From Mageeibacillus sp. UBA3781 (lineage in GTDB: Bacteria > Bacillota > Clostridia > Saccharofermentanales > Saccharofermentanaceae): a DNA stretch of 12,956 nucleotides. The position numbers were made by a program, and so were the translations under genes. Below, piece by piece: positions 6,812-12,956 of this stretch. A model generated the notes under the pieces. The model was not told where the DNA came from. It was given only the letters and a program-made list of their open reading frames with translations, and searched no databases. The DNA lies in contig DFFH01000002.1 in NCBI GenBank assembly GCA_002368805.1, positions 5,391 to 18,346 of the forward strand, in the 5' to 3' direction. Within the stretch, counting starts at the first letter, position 1. The number at the start of each line of letters is the position of its first letter.

Positions 6812-9004
6812 TTAGCCGCCGATGGTGTAATTACTTACGATGTCGAGCGTCAGCGTGATGCAGGCGGTATGGCAGTGGAGATTGACGACGGCGGATTTTG
6901 CACCGGCGGGGAAGATGATCTCCTGCTTGATGCTGGTATCCGCAGAATACGAAAATGGTGTCTGTGCGCCGCTCTCATCCGTGGTATAGCCGTCGATGCA
7001 GACTGTTCCCGGACCTCCGCTGCAGGCCATCTCCATCGGGACACCGGTTAAGATCTGCCCCTTGAGCGTCATGTAGTATGCGTAGGCATCCGAAGTCGCA
7101 TTTGAATTCTGATCGTAAATACGGGCGCCCTTACTGTACCACCAGACCGTCGCGCCGTCATCCATGTGCTCGGCGACAATGGCGGTCTCGTAGACCTCGT
7201 TGACGACGAGCTCGAGCGGGACATTTGTCTTCGGCGCGATGAGATTAAATTCGACCTTCAGCTCGGGTTCCTCCTCGCCGATCTTCTGGCCGGGGGAGTA
7301 GACCCATATCTCTTCCGGAGCACCGACGAGAAGATAGGCGATAAAGATGACGGGGAACTGTGCTCCGCCGTTACTGTCGAGCACGATCTTCCAGTCATCG
7401 GTGACTGCGGCTTCATTTAGCTTGGAGAAGACGGCGGTGTAGCCGGCGTAGTGCGAAGGCCGGTCGTTCGGACGGACTTCGTTGATATCTACGGTGATCC
7501 TGGTATTGAGGATCTTACGGATGTTCTCGATGCGCTTCTGCTGCTCTTCCCAGAGTTCAAATTCCAGATCCCTCTGGACCGCGCCAAATACAGCCTGCAG
7601 GGAATCGAGGAGCTCTCCTTTGAATTCGTCCGTGATCGCCTGCTTCGTGGCGGCGTCCGGGATGCCGTGTCCGCCGGAGCCGACCTCGTCGTAGATCTCG
7701 GCGAGCTGGTCGTCCGGGATGGTCCAGAACTCATTGCAGTAGCGGTCGATCTCATCCATGATCGCTTCTTCTGCGCTGTCGCGGTTGAGCGCGGCATCTT
7801 TTGCGACCTGCTTTAGGATCTTTCTCCAGTCCTTGAGCGTACGCGGTTTCCCGTGCCAGTTATTGTTGGTCGTCATGTAGTAGCGGTACGCGCAGGTCAG
7901 GGTCTCTTTTACTTTATTGTAGGCATAGTTGCCCATCTCGGTGATCGTGTAATCGATGCACCAGACCGACGCCGCGATCGTGCCGAGCGTCGCCTCGCCG
8001 GTCAGTGAAGCGAGCAGATAGACGGCGTCTTTATACATGCTTACGATCTCATTATCCGTCTTATTTTCTTTCAGAGCCATGGTGGCCAGCGAGAGGATCG
8101 ATACTGCCATCCCGGCTTTTCCGAGCGCCGTGTTCATGCCGTTGGTAAGTTCGTTGTTCGCGATCTTCGTATCCAGGCCTGACCCCGTGATGAAAAGCGT
8201 CGTCAGATTGGTGATATAAGTGGTGGTCGATCCGGTCTGCAGGTTCATCTCGGCAAACGAGTTAAATGTCTGCTCGAGGTATGGCCGCATCAGCTCCTTA
8301 CATTTCTGGCCGGGGATGCCTTCGTTGTCCACGATCTCTTTCACGGCCTCCAGATACTCTTTCACATCTGTATCTTTATCGACCATGTAGTCGTTGATCG
8401 CGCTGACATAGCAGTTCCGCATGCCTTCGTTCTTGAACTCGAAGCAGCCGTAAGTGGAGAAGTGGTCGGTGTAGATCACGAGCTCCTGTTTTTCCGCGTC
8501 CACCTCGAAAAGCACCGGCTCCCATTCGCTTGTTTCTTCGTTTAAGTACATCGCGCCGACGCACTTTGCGGGGTCCTGTCCCTCCGGGATGTTGGCGGGA
8601 TCATACGGGATCCTGACATCGACAAATCCGTCGAGCTCGTGGTAGTCCCCGAGCGTGATGTCGTAGGCGGTGCAGTGCGCACCCATCTCCTCGATGACCT
8701 CCTCCTCCATCTGCGTGACGGTGAGCTCTGTGCCGGGCTCGATGCCGAGGCTTCCGTCGATATTGACGGTGACGTTCAGATCCGTCTCGAGATTTATATC
8801 CTCGAAGGACTCCGCCGGAACAGCCGTCTCGAGTTCCTCCTCGATCGGATCGATGGTCGTTTCCTCCACCGTAGTGGTGGTCGTGGCTTTCTTTTTCTTC
8901 TTTTTCGAGGAAGTAGTTTCTTCAGTGCTTTTCGAGCAGGCACACATGCCGCTCATGAGCGAAAAGACGAGAAGCAGAGAGATGTACTTGACTGACTTTT
9001 TCAT
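6812..9004 (-). CDS. Large surface lipoprotein of unknown function
   Basis: 730 residues, exported and lipid-anchored. The signal MKKSVKYISLLLVFSLMSGM ends in CAC; Cys23 (preceded by Ala) is the likely lipidated residue, with Cys21 as alternative. A low-complexity linker (24-60) with runs of Lys and Thr follows. Residues about 85-192 look like a beta-sandwich of the type seen in many bacterial surface proteins, with IPYDP, a WEP strand and a THFSTY-like ending (DHFSTYGCF, 181-188). Residues about 200-500 are mostly helical, with hydrophobic stretches at 297-311 and 327-350. About 505-730 is mainly strands with Thr, Gly and aromatics. Twelve further Cys are spread over the exported part, unusual for a surface protein. 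I chose the inner ATG (9002-9004), whose GAGGA lies nine or ten bases ahead; ATG 9017-9019 would add MRITR before the signal. The family is not recognised. Confidence 0.85.
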   Translation of the reverse strand: MKKSVKYISLLLVFSLMSGMCACSKSTEETTSSKKKKKKATTTTTVEETTIDPIEEELETAVPAESFEDINLETDLNVTVNIDGSLGIEPGTELTVTQMEEEVIEEMGAHCTAYDITLGDYHELDGFVDVRIPYDPANIPEGQDPAKCVGAMYLNEETSEWEPVLFEVDAEKQELVIYTDHFSTYGCFEFKNEGMRNCYVSAINDYMVDKDTDVKEYLEAVKEIVDNEGIPGQKCKELMRPYLEQTFNSFAEMNLQTGSTTTYITNLTTLFITGSGLDTKIANNELTNGMNTALGKAGMAVSILSLATMALKENKTDNEIVSMYKDAVYLLASLTGEATLGTIAASVWCIDYTITEMGNYAYNKVKETLTCAYRYYMTTNNNWHGKPRTLKDWRKILKQVAKDAALNRDSAEEAIMDEIDRYCNEFWTIPDDQLAEIYDEVGSGGHGIPDAATKQAITDEFKGELLDSLQAVFGAVQRDLEFELWEEQQKRIENIRKILNTRITVDINEVRPNDRPSHYAGYTAVFSKLNEAAVTDDWKIVLDSNGGAQFPVIFIAYLLVGAPEEIWVYSPGQKIGEEEPELKVEFNLIAPKTNVPLELVVNEVYETAIVAEHMDDGATVWWYSKGARIYDQNSNATSDAYAYYMTLKGQILTGVPMEMACSGGPGTVCIDGYTTDESGAQTPFSYSADTSIKQEIIFPAGAKSAVVNLHCHTACITLTLDIVSNYTIGG

Positions 9005-9045
9005 ACGCGTGATCCTCATTATTCTTCTGCAATACCTATATATTC

Positions 9046-9074
9046 AGTATATCCCGATAGAGAATGCAGGGGAA
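9046..9074 (-). promoter_or_regulatory. Weak candidate promoter of the lipoprotein gene
   Basis: On the minus strand TATACT (9046-9051, 5/6) lies 17 bases downstream of TTCCCC (9069-9074, 3/6). It would give a leader of about 35 bases before ATG 9004. The -35 is poor, so only the -10 is persuasive. Confidence 0.3.
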
Positions 9075-9221
9075 TGAGAAGCGGAGTAATTTAACACCCT
9101 TTCCACAAAAAGAAAACAGTTTGTTTACAGGTTCAGGCCGGATTCACATCGAGACTTTTACTGCTTGAGAAACTGCAGCAGAAGACTCTCTTTTTTATTG
9201 CCCGGCGAAGGAGGTGGCGAG

Positions 9222-9254
9222 ATGACCCGGATGCTTCTTATAAGATTTACCTAA
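9222..9254 (+). CDS. Possible 10-residue leader peptide
   Basis: ATG at 9222 opens MTRMLLIRFT and stops at 9252-9254. AAGGAGG (9208-9214), seven bases ahead, is among the best ribosome binding sites in the window. It ends about 55 bases before the promoter of the ABC operon, so it would need its own transcript starting further upstream. It could be a regulatory micro-ORF, the remnant of a lost gene, or chance. Nothing known matches so short a peptide. Confidence 0.25.
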   Translation: MTRMLLIRFT

Positions 9255-9308
9255 AAAAGAGCGAGCCAATGGCGCAATTTCTTGTATGCACTGCCTATGT
9301 GCGATAAG

Positions 9309-9337
9309 TTGCGCAAGTCTAACATGTGAACTATAAT
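9309..9337 (+). promoter_or_regulatory. Promoter of the MacB/FtsX-type ABC operon
   Basis: TTGCGC (9309-9314) and a perfect TATAAT (9332-9337) are 17 bases apart. The -35 lies inside the palindrome TTGCGCAA (9309-9316) and is also the right arm of an inverted repeat with GCGCAA at 9272-9277. Direct repeats ACATGTGAAC (9322-9331) and ACATATGAAC (9338-9347) flank the -10, a pattern fitting a regulator site. Confidence 0.75.
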
Positions 9338-9338
9338 A

Positions 9339-9372
9339 CATATGAACGGATATTCATATGATGATCCGTTCA
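9339..9372 (+). promoter_or_regulatory. Two overlapping perfect inverted repeats at the transcription start
   Basis: CATATGAA (9339-9346) pairs with TTCATATG (9353-9360) around six bases. TGAACGGAT (9343-9351) pairs with ATCCGTTCA (9364-9372) around twelve. They share bases, so as RNA only one can form. The predicted start (about 9344) falls inside, so an operator at the DNA level is at least as likely. Confidence 0.6.
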
Positions 9373-9387
9373 CCAATTCAAATTCAT

Positions 9388-9401
9388 AGGAGAGGCAAGT
9401 G
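9388..9401 (+). promoter_or_regulatory. RBS plus in-frame GTG offering a longer ATPase start
   Basis: AGGAG (9388-9392) lies six bases before GTG 9399-9401, which is in frame with the ABC ATPase and would add 29 residues (MPAVHREWGPGRPP and on). The added part contains the translated 10-mer (KCFSGK) and is Gly/Pro-rich, unlike the family. ATG 9486, with GAGG at 9475-9478, fits family length better and is preferred. Confidence 0.4.
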
Positions 9402-9485
9402 CCTGCGGTGCATCGGGAGTGGGGACCCGGGCGGCCGCCAAGTGTGTGGGGCAAGTGCTTTTCCGGAAAAATGCGAGGTAATAGT

Positions 9486-10196
9486 ATGTCAGAACAGGAA
9501 TTTCTCAAAGTCTGTAATGTTTGTAAGGGTTTCGGCGAGGGCGACAGCCGCCAGGAGGTACTCCGCGGCATGGACTTCACCGTCCAGAAAGGTGAGTTTT
9601 GCGTGCTGCTCGGGCCGTCCGGCTCCGGCAAGTCCACACTGCTGAATATCATCGGCGGCATCGACAGCGCCGACGACGGCTACATCGCGATCGCGGGCGA
9701 CAAGCTCCGTGATATGGATGAAAAAGCACTTACCCGTTACCGCCGCAAGCACCTGGGCTACGTTTTCCAGCTTTATAACCTGATCCCGAACCTGAACGTG
9801 AAGGAGAATATCGAGGTCGGCGCGTATCTGTCCGACAGCCCGCTCGATATCGACGATCTGCTGAATACACTCGGCCTGTGGGAGCACCGCTACAAGCTCC
9901 CGAACCAGCTCAGTGGCGGCCAGCAGCAGAGGACCTCGATCGGCCGCGCGATCGTTAAAAATCCGGATATCCTTCTTTGCGACGAGCCCACAGGCGCTCT
10001 GGACTACAACACCAGCAAGGAGATCTTAAAGCTCATCGAGGACGTTAACCGCAAGTACGGAAATACCGTCATCATGGTCACCCACAACAACGCGATCTCC
10101 GACATGGCCGACCACACGATCAAGCTCCGCGACGGCAAAGTGAGAAAGAACATCATCAACGAAAACAAGATCTCCGCAGTGGATCTCGACTGGTAA
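9486..10196 (+). CDS. MacB/LolD-type ABC transporter ATPase
   Basis: 236-residue cytoplasmic ATPase that drives the FtsX-family permease encoded next. Motifs: Walker A GPSGSGKST (43-51), Q-loop Gln95, LSGGQQQR signature (142-149), Walker B ILLCDEPTGALD (162-173) with Glu167, and switch His200. The DEPTGALD form and the partner permease place it with MacB/LolD/BceA-type mechanotransmission transporters, which act on peptides, lipoproteins or envelope signals and do not move small solutes through a channel. The likely start is ATG 9486 with GAGG seven bases ahead; a second in-frame start at 9399 also has a fair RBS. The dispersed 10-mer appears twice: just before the start (9453-9462) and inside codons 80-82 (KAL). 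The gene follows a strong promoter and is 15 bases from the permease. No two-component genes are visible nearby. Confidence 0.95.
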   Translation: MSEQEFLKVCNVCKGFGEGDSRQEVLRGMDFTVQKGEFCVLLGPSGSGKSTLLNIIGGIDSADDGYIAIAGDKLRDMDEKALTRYRRKHLGYVFQLYNLIPNLNVKENIEVGAYLSDSPLDIDDLLNTLGLWEHRYKLPNQLSGGQQQRTSIGRAIVKNPDILLCDEPTGALDYNTSKEILKLIEDVNRKYGNTVIMVTHNNAISDMADHTIKLRDGKVRKNIINENKISAVDLDW

Positions 10197-10211
10197 GCGG
10201 AGGCGATAATC

Positions 10212-12788
10212 ATGGCTATAAATTCCAATAATTCCGCGGGAAAAGCACTTGCCCCGGCAGCCTCTTCCCGCAAAAAAGTCGGAAATCCGATGCGCAAGCG
10301 TCTGTTCCGCGAACTGAAAAAAGACTGGAAGAAGTACATCGTACTTTTCCTTCTGATGACTTTTATGATCGGACTTGCATCCGGTATCGATGTCGCGAAC
10401 GACAGCATGATGGCGGCAATCGATGAGTCCTACGAGAAGTACTCGATCGAAAACGGACACTTCGAGCTCCGCGACAAGGCCTCCGACGCGCTGATATCGA
10501 AGTTCGAGGGCGCCGGCATCACGGTGTATGAACAGTTCTTTAAGGATCTGTCCGAGAGCAAGACCGCGCCGAATGATATTGCGATGGCGGATGCCGGCGA
10601 TAGCAGTGAGGCAGGCGGGAATGCTGCTGATGAGGCCACGGATGCCGTCGCGCCAAAGCCGTCGGAAAAAGTCGATTCCGACGAAAAAGAAGTCACAGTC
10701 CGTATCTTTAAAATCAGAAATGAAGTGAACCGCGCCTGCGTCATGAAAGGCGAACTGCCGTCAAAGGCGGATGAGATCGCCATCGACAACAACCACGCGT
10801 ACGTTAACAAGATCAAGGTCGGCGACACACTGTATATCGGGGAAAGTGCTTTTACCGTATCGGGACTCATCTCTTCCTCCGACTACACCACACTCTTTAA
10901 AAAGAACTCCGACTTCATGTTCAATGCGGTCGATTTTGACATCGCGGTCATGACGGAGGAGGGCTGGGAGAGCCTGCCGTCATCGGTCTTCTACCAGTAC
11001 GCCTACATGTATAACGAGAAGCCGCAGACGACTTCGGAGAAGAAAGAAAAAGCGGACGCTCTCATGGAAAAACTCGCAGTACTGTCCGCGACGGGTGGTT
11101 TTACCGATGACAAAGAAGCTGCCGAAGAGCTGGCGGTGAAGGTGCAGCAGAAAGACCCGGAGACGCTGAAGCTCCTCTCTGAACGCGAGGGTGACATCAA
11201 CGAACTCAAGGATTTCGTGCCGGAATATGCCAACCAGGCGATCCACTTCGCGCCGGACGACATGGGCTCCGACAAAGCGCTGATCGCCGTTCTGGTGTAT
11301 GTTTTCATCGGCGTGCTGGCCTTCATCTTCGCGATCACGACCAGCAACACGATCACGAATGAATCCGCCGTTATCGGTACTCTTCGCGCGACGGGCTATT
11401 CGAGAGGCGAGATCCTGCGGCACTACATGCTGATGCCGATCATCGTGACACTGCTCGCAGCGGCCGCCGGAAACCTCCTCGGATACACGCTCTTCAAGGA
11501 CGCGGCCGTCGCGCTGTACTACAATTCCTACAGCCTCGTGAAATATGAGACCCTCTGGAATATGAATGCATTCCTTGTCACGACGCTCCTGCCGCTGATC
11601 CTGATGGCCATCATCAACTTCATCGTCATCTACAGAAAACTGCGCCTGTCGCCGCTTAGATTCCTGAGAAAGGACCTGCGCACATCGAAGAGAAAAAAGG
11701 CGATGCGGCTTCCGTCGTGGAGCTTCCTCAAGCGCTTCCGTCTCCGCATCCTCTTCGACAACATGGGCGGATACGTCGTACTCTTCGTCGGTATCGCGTT
11801 TGTCATGCTGATGCTGGCATTCTCGATCGGACTTCCGCAGACGCTCGACCACTATAAGTCGAACCTCGACGAGAATTTGCTGTCGAACTATCAGTACATC
11901 CTGAAGGGCTATAAGGACGAAGCCGGAAATATCATTTCCACTTCGGAGGAGTCGGCGGAGAAGTATTCGATCACTTCTCTCGAGACGATCGACGGCGCGC
12001 ATGTCGGCGAGGAGATCAGCGTGTATGGTTACACGGAAGGAAGCCGCTACATCAAGGTCGATGAACCGCTGAACGGAAACGAGATCTGGGTATCCTCGCC
12101 ATATCAGAAGAAGTTCCGCCTGTCCGAAGGCGACACCATCACGCTGAAAGAAAAATATGAAGACAAGTCCTACGACTTCGTGGTCAAGGGTGTGTACGAC
12201 TACGACGGCGGGCTCTGTGTATTCCTGCCGCAAAAGAACTTCAACAGCATCTTCGGTCTGGATGCGGATGCTTTTACCGGATTCCTGTCACAGAACACGA
12301 TCACGGATATCGATTACGAACAGATCTACTCCGTAGTCACGATCGAAGAGATCATGAGCATCGCGACACAGCTCGATCACAGTATGGGCGGCATGATGGA
12401 CATGGTGTCCTGGGTCTGCCTGATCATGGCGGTCCTGATGATGTACCTCCTTACGAAGATCATCATCGAGAAGAATGCCACGTCCATCTCGATGGTCAAG
12501 GTCCTCGGCTACGAGAACCGCGAGATCAACAGTCTCTACATCCTTCTGACCTCCATCGTGGTCGTCGTCAGCGCGATCCTGACCTGCGCCCTCGCGATCC
12601 TCGGACTTTCGGGCATCTTCCGCCTGTACATGAGATCGCTGAACGGCTGGTTCGACGTGTACATCAGTCCGGCAGGCATCGCGAAGATGATCCTGATCCT
12701 CGTCGTATCCTACGCGATCGTCGCGATCTTCGACACGATCCGCATCAAGAAGATCCCGCTCGCCGACGCACTGAAAAATGTCGAGTGA
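10212..12788 (+). CDS. FtsX-family ABC permease with two FtsX domains
   Basis: 858-residue membrane partner of the ATPase. ATG 10212 has GGAGG (10199-10203) eight bases ahead. A hydrophilic tail (1-40) containing the translated 10-mer (GKALAPA) precedes helix 1 (about 41-59). An extracellular domain (60-355) includes an acidic, Ala-rich stretch near 115-160. The first FtsX domain has helices at about 356-376, 407-427 and 455-474. Helix 520-540 starts the second half, followed by a second extracellular domain (545-730) and the second FtsX domain (helices about 731-751, 777-801, 822-841), ending KIPLADALKNVE as usual in this family. Eight helices in all. VIGTLRATGYSRGEI and SMVKVLGYENREI are the repeated cytoplasmic coupling segments of the two domains. 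Function is probably export or sensing at the envelope; the substrate is unknown. Another exact 10-mer lies at 10844-10853 (ESAFT). Confidence 0.95.
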   Translation: MAINSNNSAGKALAPAASSRKKVGNPMRKRLFRELKKDWKKYIVLFLLMTFMIGLASGIDVANDSMMAAIDESYEKYSIENGHFELRDKASDALISKFEGAGITVYEQFFKDLSESKTAPNDIAMADAGDSSEAGGNAADEATDAVAPKPSEKVDSDEKEVTVRIFKIRNEVNRACVMKGELPSKADEIAIDNNHAYVNKIKVGDTLYIGESAFTVSGLISSSDYTTLFKKNSDFMFNAVDFDIAVMTEEGWESLPSSVFYQYAYMYNEKPQTTSEKKEKADALMEKLAVLSATGGFTDDKEAAEELAVKVQQKDPETLKLLSEREGDINELKDFVPEYANQAIHFAPDDMGSDKALIAVLVYVFIGVLAFIFAITTSNTITNESAVIGTLRATGYSRGEILRHYMLMPIIVTLLAAAAGNLLGYTLFKDAAVALYYNSYSLVKYETLWNMNAFLVTTLLPLILMAIINFIVIYRKLRLSPLRFLRKDLRTSKRKKAMRLPSWSFLKRFRLRILFDNMGGYVVLFVGIAFVMLMLAFSIGLPQTLDHYKSNLDENLLSNYQYILKGYKDEAGNIISTSEESAEKYSITSLETIDGAHVGEEISVYGYTEGSRYIKVDEPLNGNEIWVSSPYQKKFRLSEGDTITLKEKYEDKSYDFVVKGVYDYDGGLCVFLPQKNFNSIFGLDADAFTGFLSQNTITDIDYEQIYSVVTIEEIMSIATQLDHSMGGMMDMVSWVCLIMAVLMMYLLTKIIIEKNATSISMVKVLGYENREINSLYILLTSIVVVVSAILTCALAILGLSGIFRLYMRSLNGWFDVYISPAGIAKMILILVVSYAIVAIFDTIRIKKIPLADALKNVE

Positions 12789-12956
12789 GCGCGGCGGGGC
12801 TGCGTGCTGTGAGCTGCGGTTAGTGGCGCGGCAGAAATGGCTGGCCGGCGTTCGCACTTCGGTGCACCTGCCAGGTGCAGGTGAGTGGCACTTCATATGT
12901 GCGGAGTCCGTGCCACGCCCGCCCGCATAAAAACGAATGACCCACATTTCATAATA
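12789..12956. other. Hairpin-rich spacer after the permease gene
   Basis: Contains three inverted repeats in a row: GCAC-TTCG-GTGC (12854-12865), a stable tetraloop hairpin; GCACCTG-C-CAGGTGC (12864-12878), sharing two bases with the first; and GTGGCAC (12885-12891) with GTGCCAC (12910-12916) around 18 bases. No T-tract follows the stems, so a classic terminator is not shown. No gene with an RBS is seen before the window ends. Confidence 0.6.

Larger units (their letters stand above)
9005..9485. other. Divergent regulatory region between the lipoprotein and MacB/FtsX-type operon
   Basis: About 480 bases without a large gene. From left to right: a weak minus-strand promoter, a CTGCT/AGCAG dyad (about 9159-9179) followed at some distance by a T-run, a 10-codon open frame with a very strong RBS at 9222-9254, a TCTTATAAGA palindrome (9236-9245), nested inverted repeats GCGCAA/TTGCGC and GCAC/GTGC (9272-9314), the plus-strand promoter, two overlapping hairpins, and a leader of about 140 bases. 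Confidence 0.7.
1925..10853. repeat. Dispersed 10-mer family AAGTGCTTTT / AAAAGCACTT
   Basis: Exact copies by eye: AAGTGCTTTT at 1925-1934, 3772-3781, 3860-3869, 4384-4393, 9453-9462 and 10844-10853; AAAAGCACTT at 2999-3008, 6705-6714, 9722-9731 and 10241-10250. One-mismatch copies include 3789, 3937, 4276, 4312, 4348, 5095 and 8933. Chance expectation on both strands is about 0.025 for equal base frequencies. Flanks are also biased: three or four G lie just 5' and CGG or CCG often 3', giving roughly GGGNMAAGTGCTTTTCSG. Copies occur in both orientations, in spacers and in five genes. In plus-strand genes all five share one codon phase (AAA GCA CTT or AGT GCT TTT, read KAL or SAF). The span given is that of the outermost exact copies. 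Confidence 0.85.

Noticed and set aside
9159..9200. Rho-independent terminator (CTGCT/AGCAG stem then a T-run)
   Set aside because: Eight bases separate the stem from the T-run, the stem is only five pairs, and no gene upstream on the plus strand needs it.
10980..12233. 417-codon open frame antisense to the FtsX permease
   Set aside because: Shadow frame with His/Arg/Asp-rich composition and no RBS; the plus-strand permease is clear.

Overview
The window looks like chromosomal DNA of a fairly GC-rich member of the Clostridia (Bacillota), probably close to Lachnospiraceae or Oscillospiraceae. The evidence is a typical clostridial ribosomal protein S21 gene, strong AGGAGG-type ribosome binding sites with ATG and GTG starts, an aldo/keto reductase with two 4Fe-4S cluster motifs as found in anaerobes, and ABC transporter families common in gut clostridia. 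No phage, transposase, tRNA, rRNA or CRISPR gene was found. The lineage is inferred from gene content only.

Layout. Bases 1-3773: two overlapping half-transporter genes, the first cut by the window edge, forming a probable heterodimeric ABC exporter. Bases 3774-4420: a gene-free gap between convergent genes, filled by three ordered repeat blocks: degenerate 17-bp tandem repeats, a regular ~53-bp array of alternately inverted GATAGGATC 9-mers, and 36-bp tandem repeats. Bases 4421-4894 (minus): a small two-helix membrane protein of unknown function. Bases 5152-6273: the iron-sulfur aldo/keto reductase with its own promoter and operator-like dyad. Bases 6439-6612: rpsU with a strong promoter and a terminator usable from both sides. 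Bases 6812-9004 (minus): a large lipoprotein of unknown function. Bases 9005-9485: a divergent regulatory region. Bases 9486-12788: a MacB/FtsX-type ATPase and permease operon. Bases 12789-12956: a hairpin-rich tail.

The most unusual features are two repeat systems. First, the 10-mer AAGTGCTTTT (reverse complement AAAAGCACTT) occurs exactly ten times, with many near copies, in spacers and inside genes, often in tails or linkers. It is dispersed like an uptake-type or other genome-wide signal sequence. Second, the 3896-4255 array has 14 copies of a 9-mer in strict alternation, spaced so that all sites lie on nearly the same face of the helix. No function can be assigned to either from this sequence alone.

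Functionally the window is envelope and transport related (exporter pair, lipoprotein, MacB/FtsX-type system, small membrane protein), with a redox enzyme and a ribosomal protein between. The two transporter systems are separate transcription units and nothing shows that they cooperate.
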